NCBI RefSeq assembly: GCF_014466955.1
Contig: NZ_AP023396.1
Span: 6,014,001 to 6,078,000, forward strand
Direction: 5' to 3'
Source of the DNA: Nocardia wallacei
GTDB lineage: Bacteria > Actinomycetota > Actinomycetes > Mycobacteriales > Mycobacteriaceae
Length of the DNA stretch: 64,000 nt
A program made the position numbers and the translations under genes. Positions 7,977 through 17,144 of the stretch are shown here, piece after piece (positions within the stretch are counted from its first letter, which is position 1; the number at the start of each line of letters is the position of its first letter). Under the pieces are notes generated by a model. The model was not told the DNA's origin and made no database searches. It saw only the letters and a list, made by a program, of their open reading frames with translations.

Positions 7977-8196
7977 GCCTGCCGCAGGTGATCGATGCCC
8001 TGCGGCGGCTGGGCTCGACCCCGCATCTGGAACGGGTGCTGCCCGAGGCGCTGGCGGGACGCGATATCGATGTGCGCGATATCGATGTGATGGCCTTCGC
8101 CGTCACGAGAAACCTTCTCCGCCATGCCGTTCAGTGCTGGAACCGGCACGCACACCCGTGGCGCCCGAGCCGCGTGCTCGGGCGCCACGGCGGGCG
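7977..8196 (+). other. Intergenic stretch with possible coding remnant
   Basis: Between the LLM gene and the convergent secreted-protein gene. From 7980 the plus strand reads like protein in one frame (VIDALRRLGSTPHLERVLPE, then AGRDIDVRDIDVMAF) but has no plausible start and loses coding character after about 8110. It includes a 12-base direct repeat, GATATCGATGTG twice. It may be the tail of a lost regulator gene. Weak evidence. Confidence 0.3.
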
Positions 8197-8820
8197 TCAG
8201 TTGTAGACCGCGCCGAACGACGGGACGGAAATGGTACCGAGCTGATACTGGAAGCCGTCGGGGTTGGCGTCGCTCACCGGAACCGGCCAGCGGTGCCACA
8301 GGGTGCCGTAGACCGCGGCCGCGATGGTGCCGGGCCCGGGGTCGAGGACGGGGGTGCGGATGGTCGTGTCGACCGGGATGTCCTGGTGCTCGATGAGGGT
8401 GTTGGTCCCGCTGCGACCGTTGGACAGGTTGAGCCACACCACGTCCAGCCGCGCACCGCTCTGGTTCGGCGCGATGGTGCCGGGTCCGCCGAAGAACCCG
8501 AACCGGAACCCGTCCAGCCCGAGCGCGATTCCCGAACCGTAGACGCCGGGCCCGCCGCCGCGGCCGATGTCGGACTGCGCGGGGATCTGGAACGGCTGTG
8601 CCGGCAGCGCCACGTCGAAGCTCGCGGGCAGGGCGGCGGCGAGGCGGTCCACGGCCTGCTCGGCGGCGGGATTCCCGGCCGCCACCGCGTGCAGACGCTG
8701 TACCGCGGCGGTCCAGTCCGGCGCCGGATCGGCGGCGGCGGGACCGGCCGCGAGCCCGGCGGCCAGCAGCCCGGCCGCGACGGTCACGGTGAGACGGTGG
8801 GTGAAGCGGGATCTGCGCAT
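8197..8820 (-). CDS. Secreted protein of unknown function
   Basis: 207 residues. A clear signal peptide (MRRSRFTHRLTVTVAAGLLA, then AGLAAGPAAA, cleavage expected before DPAPD) leads to a mature protein of about 175 residues with Gly/Pro-rich beta-like segments (RFGFFGGPGTIAPNQ, LDVVWLNLSNGRSGTNTL). No lipobox, cell-wall anchor or catalytic motif is visible. It resembles small secreted proteins common in Nocardia and Rhodococcus but I cannot name a family. The start at 8820 has GAGGAGATCCG before it. Confidence 0.75.
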   Translation of the reverse strand: MRRSRFTHRLTVTVAAGLLAAGLAAGPAAADPAPDWTAAVQRLHAVAAGNPAAEQAVDRLAAALPASFDVALPAQPFQIPAQSDIGRGGGPGVYGSGIALGLDGFRFGFFGGPGTIAPNQSGARLDVVWLNLSNGRSGTNTLIEHQDIPVDTTIRTPVLDPGPGTIAAAVYGTLWHRWPVPVSDANPDGFQYQLGTISVPSFGAVYN

Positions 8821-8972
8821 ATCGGATCTCCTCGAATTGTGCTGTACCGCATGGCCACCGGGTACGCCTCGCACCCGATCCACGCATAAAAGCACTTTCC
8901 CGGCGGCGGCGAGCGGGGGCTCGCCGGGCGCCGGGCGGGATTTCGGCACTCCGCGTCCCGGCGCGGCCCAGG

Positions 8973-10550
8973 CTAATAGGTCCGCAAGGTCCGCACAGCG
9001 CCTTCGAAGAGGTCGTCGCCGCCGGTGTTCAGCTCGCTGTCGATGGCCCAGTCGACGATGACGCGCCACGGTCGGCCGTCCGCGTCGTAGAACAGTTCCC
9101 GTTTGCGCCACAACTGCCCGGCGTCGCCGCGGAACGTCATGGTGATCGACATGCTCGGCCGCCCGTTCGCCTCCACCTCCGCGAGCGTCACCTGCTGTTC
9201 GGTGATCCTGGTGCTCTCCCGGTACAGCCGGTACCAGTAGTCCGCGCGCTCCCGCGGTGTCCCGACCGGCACATCCCAGCGCAGCACCAGCAGTTCCTGA
9301 TGGATCTGCCCCTTCGCCAGCTGGAACGCCACCCCGCCGCCGTGGTCGTAGAGATCGTAGGGCTCGTAGGCGTCGGGGACCGCGACGGAGATGCCGCCCC
9401 GGCGCTCGGTCTTCCAGCCCGCGGGCACGGCGGCGGGCCCCGGCCCGGAGCGCCCGCCGAGATCACCGGCCCACACGGCCCCGGCGACACCGGCACCGGT
9501 GACGACGACGGTGATCAGCGCGGCGAGCGCCGTCCGGAGGCGGCTCCGGCGACCCGCACGCAACCCTGCCGGAACGCGAGACTCCTTGCGCGACAGACTC
9601 TTGCGCGCCGCTCCCGGCGCCGCGACGCGGGCGAGGACGGCGGCGGCCGCCTCGGCGCTCGGCCGCTTGCCGGGATCCTTGTCGAGCAGCGCCATGATGA
9701 GGTCGGTCAGCTCACCGGCGTGCAGCGGCGCCTGCGGCTCGGCGCGGAGCACCGCCTGCAGGGTGGCGTGCCGCGTCTGCCGCCAGAACGGCGAGAAGCC
9801 CTCGACCGCGGTGTAGAGCAGCGCGCCGAGCGCGAACAGATCCGACTCCGGCCCCGGCACCCGGCCCAGCACCCGCTCCGGCGCGGTGTAGTCGGCCGAG
9901 CCGATGAGCGCGCCGGTGCGTGTCACCGGTGTCTCGCCCTCGATGTGGGCGATACCGAAATCCGTCAGCACGACACGGCCACCGGGTCCGAGCATGACGT
10001 TCGACGGCTTCACGTCGCGGTGCAGCACCTTGCGGACGTGGGCGGCCGCCAAGGCGCGCACGATCGCGAGCCCGATCCGCGCGGCCGCCGCGGGCGAGAG
10101 TGTGCCGCCGGTCAGCACGTCGGCGAGCGTGCGGCCCTCGATCAGCTCCATGACGATCCAGGGCCGCCCGTCCTCGGAGACCACGTCGAAGATGGTGACC
10201 ACCGCCGGATCGTCGATCTGCGCGGCGGCGCGGGCCTCGCGTTCCAGCCGCGCGAACGCCGTGCGCCGGCTCTCCTCGGGCAGCGGCTCCGGCAGCCGCG
10301 GCTCCTTGACGGCGACATCGCGGTCGATCACGGTGTCGTGGGCGCGCCACACGGTGCCCATCCCGCCTTGCCCGAGCCGCTCGGTCAGCCGGTACCGATT
10401 GCCCAGCAGCACACCGTCTTCGAGCGTGTCCCGGTGGGCCCGATCGGGGGTCGTCTCGCGCGCGGCGTCCGGGAGTGCGGAGGTCTCGGTGGGCGCGCTC
10501 CACTTGCCGGCCTCGTCCGGCTGCGGCGGAGCTGCCCGGGTGACGTCCAT
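8973..10550 (-). CDS. Transmembrane serine/threonine protein kinase (PknB type)
   Basis: 525 residues. The kinase domain spans about 53-310 with all key parts: glycine loop GQGGMG (60-65), Lys82 in VAVKE, catalytic loop HRDVKPSN (178-185), DFG (197-199) and APE (223-225). A basic juxtamembrane segment leads to one membrane helix (about 341-361) and an outside domain of about 160 residues without PASTA repeats. The outside domain begins WKTERRGGISVAVPDAYEPY, a beta-rich module seen in several actinobacterial kinases. The 325-base gap to the conservon-like operon means the two are transcribed divergently. The ligand and targets are unknown. Confidence 0.92.
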   Translation of the reverse strand: MDVTRAAPPQPDEAGKWSAPTETSALPDAARETTPDRAHRDTLEDGVLLGNRYRLTERLGQGGMGTVWRAHDTVIDRDVAVKEPRLPEPLPEESRRTAFARLEREARAAAQIDDPAVVTIFDVVSEDGRPWIVMELIEGRTLADVLTGGTLSPAAAARIGLAIVRALAAAHVRKVLHRDVKPSNVMLGPGGRVVLTDFGIAHIEGETPVTRTGALIGSADYTAPERVLGRVPGPESDLFALGALLYTAVEGFSPFWRQTRHATLQAVLRAEPQAPLHAGELTDLIMALLDKDPGKRPSAEAAAAVLARVAAPGAARKSLSRKESRVPAGLRAGRRSRLRTALAALITVVVTGAGVAGAVWAGDLGGRSGPGPAAVPAGWKTERRGGISVAVPDAYEPYDLYDHGGGVAFQLAKGQIHQELLVLRWDVPVGTPRERADYWYRLYRESTRITEQQVTLAEVEANGRPSMSITMTFRGDAGQLWRKRELFYDADGRPWRVIVDWAIDSELNTGGDDLFEGAVRTLRTY

Positions 10551-10875
10551 CGCTGCATGATTCTTCGCTGGTCCCGGGCACGACGGTGCTGTCGGCGGAA
10601 CCCGCGGTCGCGGTGCCCGGCGCGGGTCAGTTTAGCCGGGAATCGCGGCGGCGGTGCGGGATACGGCGCGGCCGCGGCCGAGCACCTTCGGGCAGAACAT
10701 ATTACGCGTCGGACAATGTCGGGGATACATGGTCGGTTCGCGGTGTTTTCGCTACCCTCTGGGCGGAAGAAGTTAGGCGCCGTTCTGGTACAGCGGTGCA
10801 GAGGAGGTGGCACGTCGGTGACTCGGATGCCGATGCGGCCGGGCGCGTGCGAACTCGGAGACGGACGGATCAACT
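10551..10875. other. Divergent intergenic region, kinase / conservon sensor
   Basis: 325 bases between the divergent kinase and sensor genes. I see no gene and no strong stem-loop. The stretch 10695-10770 is locally AT-richer and is the best place for promoters, but I cannot assign boxes. GGAGACGGACGG just before 10876 may hold the ribosome site of the sensor gene. Confidence 0.4.
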
Positions 10876-13362
10876 GTGGATAGTGGGCCGGAACTGCCCA
10901 AAAATCGTCTGGGAATCACCGGTTGGGGCCGCCGCGGCGTACGCGGCCGGGTCAGCGTCCGGGTTCGCCTGCTGGCGATCGTGCTCATCTCGAGCACGAC
11001 GCTGCTGGTGATCGGCGTGGGCGCGGCCGCCTACCTGGTGAAGTCGGGCCGGGAGGCCACGCAGTGGGCCGACCTGGCCAGCAGCACGACGACACCGGCG
11101 ATCCTGATGGTGCAGGCGTTCGAGGAGGAACGCCGACTCTCGGTGCTGCACCTGGCCGGTGACCCGCAGGCCCAGACGCAACTCGTCGACGCGCGCAAGC
11201 GTTCCGACGAGGCGCTGGCCGCGGTCATCGCCAAGGGCGACGCGGCCCGCAAGCTGAACCCCGACGGCTCGGCCGCCGATATCGAAGGCTTCAACAAGCT
11301 GTTCGCGATGGTGCCGCAGCTGCGCGGCGGCGTGGACGCCCGGCTGGCGCCGCAGGACGAGGTGTTCGCGGTCTTCACCAGCATCATCGAGACCATCGTC
11401 GGGGCGTCGATGATCGCCGCGCGGGTCGCGCCCGACGCGGCCATCGCCATCGAACTCGGCTACGGCGTCGAGCCGCTGCGCGCCGCCGAGGCGCTGTCCA
11501 AGGCCGATACGCTCGGCGCGACGGCGCTCACCGTGGGCGAACTGACAGCGGCGCAGCTGACCGAGTTCACCCGCTACGTCGGCGAATTCCGCGGTGCCGT
11601 CACGTATTCCGGTGCTGTGTTGAAGGGCACCCGGCTGGCACAGCTGAAGGCGATCACCGACAGCCCCGCCTGGCAGCAGCTGACGGCCATGCAGGACGCC
11701 GTCGTACTGCGCGGTCCGGTGACAGCGGACGACACGCGCCCGGAGAGCAGCGGCCGGTCCCGCGACGCGCGGGCGACGCGCACCACGGATCTGCCGCTCG
11801 GCGTCACCGATTGGCAGCGGGTCTCCGTCGAGGTGAACTCGGCGCTGCTGCGGTTGTGGGAGGACCAGAGCCGCGACGCGCACGTCATCGCCCGCGAGCA
11901 GGGTGACGACACCGCGGCCCGCTCCCTGGCGGGCGGCGCGGCGGTGCTGGTGATCGCGACGCTGGCCTTCGTGGCCGCGCTGATCCTGGCCAACCGGTTC
12001 ATCGGGCGGATGCGCCGATTGCGCCGCGATACTTTGGAATTGGCCGACCAGCGGCTGCCCGACATCATGGGCCGCCTGGAGGCGGGCGAGGCGGTCGACA
12101 CTCGCGCGGAGGTGCCGCGCCTGGACTACGGCACCGACGAACTGGGCCAAGTGGCCGAGGCGTTCAACCGGGCCCACCTCGCCGCGGTGTCGGCGGCGGT
12201 CGCCGAGGCGACCACCCGCGCCGGAGTCAACACCGTGTTTCTCAATATCGCGCATCGCAGCCAGGTCGCGGTGCACCGGCAGCTGGCCCTGCTCGACCAG
12301 GCCGAGCGGCGCGAAGAGAACCCCGACCAGCTCGAATTGCTGTTCCAGCTGGACCATTTGGCGACGCGCGCCCGGCGCAACGCCGAGAATCTGATCATCC
12401 TCGGCGGCGAGCAGCCCGGCCGCCGCTGGCGCAAACCGGTGCCGCTGCTGGAGATGATCCGCAGCGCGGTCGCGGAAAGCTTGGACTACACCAGGATTCA
12501 GACCGGACGCGTCCCGGAGGTGCGCGTCGCCGGCAAGGCCGTCGCCGACCTCATCCACCTGATGGCCGAGCTGATGGACAACGCCACCGCGTTCTCCCCG
12601 CCGCAGGCGCGCGTCGAGGTGACCGCGACGACGGTCGGCCGCGGCGTGGCCGTCGAGATCATCGATCAGGGCCTCGGCATGTCCACCGAGGAGATCGCCG
12701 AACGCAACCGGGTGCTGGCCGAGCCGCCGGACTTCAGCGTGGCCGCGCTGTCCTCCGACACCCGGCTGGGACTGTTCGTGGTCGCCAAACTGGCTACGCG
12801 CCACGGTGTTTCGATCAGACTGGGCGAGTCGGTCTACGGCGGCATCCGGGCGGTCGTGCTGATCCCGACCGCCCTGATCGAATCGGGCGAGCCCCGCGAC
12901 GGCGAGTCTGCGCCGGACACCGGCGAGTACACGGCGGTCGATGCGCGCTCGGGTGCCGGGTCCGGGTCGAACGGCAGCGCATCGGAGACCTCGGCCGCGC
13001 CCAACGGTAGCGCTCCGGCCGCGTCGGCGTGGTTCGAGCCGGGACGACCCACCGTCGCGGTCGCGGACCCGCAGGACGACCGCGAGGCCGTGACCGGGCC
13101 GCAGTACCGGCCGCCACCCACACCCGCCACCCCGGCCCGGCCACCGCTGCCCCGCCGCCGCCGGCAGGCCACCGCCGTGCACGACGAGCAGGCCGCGCCC
13201 GTCGCCGAGCCGCCGCGCCAGCGCACCGCCGACGAGGCCCGAAACCTGATGTCCGCCATCGAGGGCGGCACTCGCCGGGGTCGCCACGTGCGCCCCGACG
13301 AGCCGACCGAAACAGAACAATTCCGAGGAGACGGCAACGATGACCACTTCCCAGCGCACTGA
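10876..13362 (+). CDS. Conservon-type sensor histidine kinase-like protein (CvnA)
   Basis: 828 residues. A membrane helix at about 31-54, an outside four-helix nitrate/nitrite-sensor-like (NIT) domain (about 60-345), a second helix (352-373), a HAMP region, and an ATPase domain with N-box LMAELMDNATAFSP (563-576) and DQGLGM (597-602). The dimerisation segment reads NIAHRSQVAVHRQL ... LDHLATRARRNAENL, the diagnostic CvnA pattern, which lacks a canonical phospho-acceptor H-box. A long disordered Pro/Ala tail (about 680-828) follows. The GTG start at 10876 is used. It overlaps the roadblock gene by 23 bases. Conservons relay an outside signal to a small GTPase, and that GTPase gene is absent here. 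Confidence 0.9.
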   Translation: MDSGPELPKNRLGITGWGRRGVRGRVSVRVRLLAIVLISSTTLLVIGVGAAAYLVKSGREATQWADLASSTTTPAILMVQAFEEERRLSVLHLAGDPQAQTQLVDARKRSDEALAAVIAKGDAARKLNPDGSAADIEGFNKLFAMVPQLRGGVDARLAPQDEVFAVFTSIIETIVGASMIAARVAPDAAIAIELGYGVEPLRAAEALSKADTLGATALTVGELTAAQLTEFTRYVGEFRGAVTYSGAVLKGTRLAQLKAITDSPAWQQLTAMQDAVVLRGPVTADDTRPESSGRSRDARATRTTDLPLGVTDWQRVSVEVNSALLRLWEDQSRDAHVIAREQGDDTAARSLAGGAAVLVIATLAFVAALILANRFIGRMRRLRRDTLELADQRLPDIMGRLEAGEAVDTRAEVPRLDYGTDELGQVAEAFNRAHLAAVSAAVAEATTRAGVNTVFLNIAHRSQVAVHRQLALLDQAERREENPDQLELLFQLDHLATRARRNAENLIILGGEQPGRRWRKPVPLLEMIRSAVAESLDYTRIQTGRVPEVRVAGKAVADLIHLMAELMDNATAFSPPQARVEVTATTVGRGVAVEIIDQGLGMSTEEIAERNRVLAEPPDFSVAALSSDTRLGLFVVAKLATRHGVSIRLGESVYGGIRAVVLIPTALIESGEPRDGESAPDTGEYTAVDARSGAGSGSNGSASETSAAPNGSAPAASAWFEPGRPTVAVADPQDDREAVTGPQYRPPPTPATPARPPLPRRRRQATAVHDEQAAPVAEPPRQRTADEARNLMSAIEGGTRRGRHVRPDEPTETEQFRGDGNDDHFPAH

Positions 13363-13756
13363 CCTCGGGTGGCTGCTCGACGAGCTGATCAGCGGCCTGG
13401 TCGGAGCCCGATCGGTGGTACTGCTGTCCACCGACGGCCTGCTGCTCGGCCACTCGGCGCAACTCGAGCGCGCGGACGCGGAGAAGTTCTGCGCGATGGC
13501 GTCGGCGCTGCACAGCCTGGCACGCACCGCCGGCGGCCACTTCGACGCCGGTGGCGTCTGCCAGACCGTGGTGGAACTCGACCGCGCGGTGCTGTTCGTC
13601 ACCGCCGCCGGTGAGAACGCCTGCCTGGCGCTGCTGGCGTCCGAGACCGCCGATATGGGTATGGTCGCCTACGAAATGAATCAAACCGTCCAGCGGGTCC
13701 GCGCCCACCTGGCCGTCGACCTGCGGCAGCAACCGAATATCCCGAGACAGCAATGA
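13340..13756 (+). CDS. Roadblock/LC7-domain protein (CvnB)
   Basis: 138 residues making one roadblock/LC7 fold: LGWLLDELISGLVGARSVVL at the N-terminus, STDGLLLGHSAQL, then helical AEKFCAMASALHSLA and a beta strand, ALFVTAAGENACLALLAS. In conservons and in MglB of Myxococcus, roadblock proteins act as GTPase-activating or scaffolding partners of a small GTPase. Translation is coupled to the genes on both sides (23-base overlap before, ATGA overlap after). Confidence 0.93.
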   Translation: MTTSQRTDLGWLLDELISGLVGARSVVLLSTDGLLLGHSAQLERADAEKFCAMASALHSLARTAGGHFDAGGVCQTVVELDRAVLFVTAAGENACLALLASETADMGMVAYEMNQTVQRVRAHLAVDLRQQPNIPRQQ

Positions 13757-14127
13757 GTTACCCGCGCGAGTCCTGGTACGAGGAGGATGCCGGCCCCCTC
13801 GTCCGTCTCTATGCCGTCACCCGCGGCCGAGGCCGCGCGGCACGATCGGAGCTGAACACCGGCACACTACTGCTCGACGCGGGCGCCGGGCTTCCAGTGC
13901 GGCGCAGCGAACCCGAGTACACCGCCATCGTGCGGCTGTGCCGGGTGCAGCAATCGGTGGCCGAGGTGTCGGCGCGGCTGGGCCTCCCGCTGACTCTCAC
14001 CAAGGTGCTGGTCGGGGATCTGATCGATGACGGGCGGCTGGTCTACCGGTCACCGGCCCCCGTCGCGGAGACCGGCGCCGACGTCGACCTGCTCCGGGCG
14101 GTGCTGAACGGCATCAAGGCCCTCTGA
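13753..14127 (+). CDS. DUF742 protein (CvnC)
   Basis: 124 residues. Typical DUF742: an N-terminal LVRLYAVTRGRGRAA segment, a middle winged-helix-like region (EYTAIVRLCRVQQSVAEVSA and RLGLPLTLTKVLVGDLIDDG) and DLLRAVLNGIKAL at the end. Normally the start of the cvnD GTPase gene overlaps the end of cvnC; here the next 27 bases hold no start and the next gene is on the other strand, so the cassette stops at cvnC. Confidence 0.92.
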   Translation: MSYPRESWYEEDAGPLVRLYAVTRGRGRAARSELNTGTLLLDAGAGLPVRRSEPEYTAIVRLCRVQQSVAEVSARLGLPLTLTKVLVGDLIDDGRLVYRSPAPVAETGADVDLLRAVLNGIKAL

Positions 14128-14154
14128 CACCGTCCGGAGCCGACGACGGAGCGA

Positions 14155-16110
14155 TCAGATCAGCTGCGCGGCAAGACGTTTCGCGTTCATGTAGGCAATC
14201 GCCTCGATCGTGACCATCGGGTTGACCCCGGAGGCGGTCGGGAAGCTGGAGCCGTCCGCGACGACAATGTTCGGCACGTCCCAGGTGGCGCCGTCCGGGT
14301 TGGTGGCCGAGGTGTCGGGCGAACCGCCCATGCGCGCGGAGCCCATGATGTGCAGCGCACCCATCGAGCACTGCCCCGGGCCGTATCCGGCCGCCCGGCA
14401 GGCCGCGACGAACTCCTCGTGCGATCCCCGCTTCCCCGGCTCGTAGGCCACACCGGCCTGATGACCCGAGAAGATCCGGCGCGCACCGGCGGCCGCGAGG
14501 ATCCGTGCCGAGCCCTCGAGGCCGGTGTGCAGGTGGGCGGCGTCGTAGTCCGAGAGCCGGTACTTCACCACCGGCTCGCCGCTGCGATCGACCGACACGG
14601 TGCCGTGGTCGCGGTCGCGGGTGATCACACCGACGGAGTTGGAGTACGCGAAATCCAGCATGGTGGAACGGAATTCGGCGGCACCGCGCCAGCTCATGAA
14701 ACCGGTTGCCAGCGCCGGGTTGATCGGGCCCGTCTCGTAGATGACGCCGTAGCCCCGGCCGTCGAGATCGGCGTGCTCGCGGCAGATCCGCGCCTGCATC
14801 CCGCCCTCCCACGGGCGGATCTCCTCGTCGAACACGCCGAACACCACCGCCGCCGGGTGCAGTCGCAGATACCGCCCGATGTTGTTGTTGCGCAATCCGG
14901 AACGCCGCAGCAGCGCCGGGGTCTGGATCGCGCCCGCGGCCACCACCACCGCCCGCGCCCGCACCCGAAATTCGACCCCGCCGGAGGTACGTGCCGAAAC
15001 CTCCTCCGCGCGGCCGCTTTTCACCGAGATCCGCCGCACATCGGCGTCCACGACCAGGCGGGCGCCCCGCGCGGCCGCCTCGGCCAGCCAGGTCTTGGTC
15101 ACCGATTGCTTGGCGCCCAGCCGACAGCCGTAGCCGCACCGGCCGCATTCGGCGCCGGCATCGCAGGCATCGGATACGTTGCGCGGCAGGGTATCCACCG
15201 CCCAGCCCAGCGCCTGTGCGCCGCGCTCGAGTACGGCGTCGCGCGCCGACAGCGGGGACCGGCGGTCGTTGACGCCCAGGCGGCGCTGCACGGTTTCCAG
15301 TGCCCGGGTGTACTCCGGCTCGGCGAACTGCCGGGCGCCCAGTTCGGCCCATTCGGCGCGGACATTGTCCGGGGTCGGCAGCGACGTACTCCAGTTCACG
15401 ACGGTGCCGCCGCCCAGGCAGGTACCGGCGACCAGGGTCAGCTGCCCTTCGGCGGTGGCGGACGGGCCCGGCGCGTACAGCGTTCGCAGGGCGTCGAGTT
15501 CGCCCTTGCCGAAATCCCGGTCGTCGTAATAACTTCCGCGTTCCAGGACCACCACGTCGAGACCGGCCTCGGCCAGCACCGCCGCGGCCGTCCCGCCGCC
15601 CGCGCCCGAACCGATCACCACGACGTCACAATCCAAGGTGTCGGGCTCGGTGATGCGCAGCGGTGTCAGCGCGGGCTGCGGCGCGGTCCGCAACGGGCCG
15701 AAGGGTGCGGCGTAGCCGATCTCCTTCCACAGCGGGTTGGCGCCCGTCGGGCCCGGAGTCGCGTTGTATGCCAGCAGCGAGGCCTGCTTGAGCGCCTGGA
15801 ACACCGCCCGGACGGGGGCCAGGCGCGAATCGCCGAGCCGCAGCAGCGCCCGCTCCCGCTCGGCCTGCGACAGCGTGGAGTAACGCCGCGGTCCGCTACC
15901 GGTCAGCAAGCCGAGCAGCCGCGAGTCCCACAGGTCGAGCAGCCGGGCCAGCTGCTGCTGCTCCGCCTCGCGCGGATTGCGCGCCAGCAGACCGAAAACC
16001 GTGTCCACCGCGCCGAGTTCGGACGCCGACGGCAGCGTCAGTCCGTCACCGGGAGTGAACGTATCGCAGATCATGCCGAGCGCCGCGCGCTGCTTGGCCG
16101 TAGGTTCCAT
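14155..16110 (-). CDS. GMC-family FAD oxidoreductase, long-chain alcohol oxidase-like
   Basis: 651 residues. The first ~150 residues are a helical region like gluconate 2-dehydrogenase subunit 3. The FAD-binding dinucleotide fold follows at about 160-195 (DVVVIGSGAGGGTAAAVLAE), then GTCLGGGTVVNW and a C-terminal GMC substrate domain ending with the HIMGSARMG and SGVNPMVTIEA motifs. The cysteine cluster CDAGAECGRCGYGC is typical of the fatty-alcohol-oxidase (FAO) subgroup, which oxidises long-chain alcohols or sterols. The start at 16110 follows GGTGGAG. It is divergent from an enoyl-CoA hydratase, so a role in lipid or sterol oxidation is plausible. Confidence 0.88.
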   Translation of the reverse strand: MEPTAKQRAALGMICDTFTPGDGLTLPSASELGAVDTVFGLLARNPREAEQQQLARLLDLWDSRLLGLLTGSGPRRYSTLSQAERERALLRLGDSRLAPVRAVFQALKQASLLAYNATPGPTGANPLWKEIGYAAPFGPLRTAPQPALTPLRITEPDTLDCDVVVIGSGAGGGTAAAVLAEAGLDVVVLERGSYYDDRDFGKGELDALRTLYAPGPSATAEGQLTLVAGTCLGGGTVVNWSTSLPTPDNVRAEWAELGARQFAEPEYTRALETVQRRLGVNDRRSPLSARDAVLERGAQALGWAVDTLPRNVSDACDAGAECGRCGYGCRLGAKQSVTKTWLAEAAARGARLVVDADVRRISVKSGRAEEVSARTSGGVEFRVRARAVVVAAGAIQTPALLRRSGLRNNNIGRYLRLHPAAVVFGVFDEEIRPWEGGMQARICREHADLDGRGYGVIYETGPINPALATGFMSWRGAAEFRSTMLDFAYSNSVGVITRDRDHGTVSVDRSGEPVVKYRLSDYDAAHLHTGLEGSARILAAAGARRIFSGHQAGVAYEPGKRGSHEEFVAACRAAGYGPGQCSMGALHIMGSARMGGSPDTSATNPDGATWDVPNIVVADGSSFPTASGVNPMVTIEAIAYMNAKRLAAQLI

Positions 16111-16278
16111 CAGGCTCCACCCTTCGTGCTGCCTGGATTTCTACCATGGTGGGAGAACCTTCGCTCACAAAGAACCTAAGTACCGGGCGGTATCTCCGCA
16201 CTCTGGTTAGGAATGGCCGATCACTTGTATGGGCGGCCGAAGCAGCTCCGAGCCGACGGGGATGGCATGCTCTGCGCC

Positions 16279-17130
16279 ATGGCCGATATTCGCCTGGACA
16301 TCTCCGATGCCGTCGCCACCGTCACCCTCGACCGCCCGGCGCAACTCAACGCCTTCACCCTCACGATGCGCGACGAGCTCATCGGCGCGTTCGACGCGTG
16401 CGACCGCGACGATCGGGTGCGGGCGGTGGTTCTCACCGGCGCCGGGCGCGCGTTCTGCGCGGGAGCCGATCTGTCGGCGGGCGCGCAGACCTTCGAGGCG
16501 CCCGAGGACGACGGCACGGAGCCGTTCCGCGACAGTGGCGGCGAGGTGGCGCTGCGGATGTTCGATTCCCGCAAACCGATCATCGCCGCGGTGAACGGGC
16601 CCGCCGTGGGTGTCGGGATCACCTTGACGCTGGCTGCCGACTTCCGGCTGGCCGCCGAGGGCGCGCGCATCGGGTTCGTCTTCAATCGCCGCGGCATCGT
16701 GCCCGAATCGTGCTCGAGCTGGTTCCTGCCGCGCCTGGTGCCGATGCAGACCGCGCTGGACTGGGTGTACTCGGGCCGGTTGGTCGAGGTGCGGGAGGCG
16801 TACGAGGCCGGGCTGTTCTACGCACTGCACCCAGCCGGCACGCTGCTCGACGAGGCATACGCGCTGGCCGGTCGCCTCACCACGCATTCCGCACCCGTGT
16901 CCGTCGCGCTGGCACGAAAGATGTTGTGGCGCAACCTCGGCGCCGACCACCCCATGATCGCCCACCGCGTCGAATCCCGGGCCCTGCGCTCGCGCGGCGC
17001 GAGCGCCGACGCGCGCGAGGGCGTGTCGTCGTTCCTGGAGAAGCGCCCCGCCCGCTTCCCCGACAGCGTCGACCGCGACCTCCCCGAAGTCTTCGCCCCC
17101 GACCTGCCGGTCCCCCCGTTCACGCCGTAA
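16279..17130 (+). CDS. Enoyl-CoA hydratase/isomerase family protein
   Basis: 283 residues of the crotonase fold. LDRPAQLNAFTLTMRDELI, the oxyanion-hole strand GRAFCAGADLS and the second oxyanion segment NGPAVGVGITLTLAADFRLA are present. The active-site glutamate region, FNRRGIVPESCSSWFLPRLV, has Glu before SCSS, as in medium-chain hydratases. These enzymes add water across the 2,3-double bond of acyl-CoA. ATG 16279 gives the usual N-terminus MADIRLDISDAV; an in-frame ATG at 16267 with a GGGGA ribosome site is a close alternative. It lies next to the GMC oxidase, so a shared lipid-degradation role is possible. Confidence 0.88.
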   Translation: MADIRLDISDAVATVTLDRPAQLNAFTLTMRDELIGAFDACDRDDRVRAVVLTGAGRAFCAGADLSAGAQTFEAPEDDGTEPFRDSGGEVALRMFDSRKPIIAAVNGPAVGVGITLTLAADFRLAAEGARIGFVFNRRGIVPESCSSWFLPRLVPMQTALDWVYSGRLVEVREAYEAGLFYALHPAGTLLDEAYALAGRLTTHSAPVSVALARKMLWRNLGADHPMIAHRVESRALRSRGASADAREGVSSFLEKRPARFPDSVDRDLPEVFAPDLPVPPFTP

Positions 17131-17144
17131 CGGGCGGCCGGAAT

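Noticed and set aside
23..8196. Macrolide-resistance island
   Set aside because: The Ere-like protein lacks the catalytic His and there is no mobile element, so resistance cannot be claimed.
10870..13602. Very long open frame on the minus strand across the conservon sensor gene
   Set aside because: It is the mirror of a GC-rich coding gene: no ribosome site, no family motifs, while the plus strand has clear CvnA motifs and overlaps with cvnB.
13753..14154. cvnD GTPase following cvnC
   Set aside because: Only 27 bases follow cvnC before the convergent GMC gene; no GTPase motif is seen in any frame.
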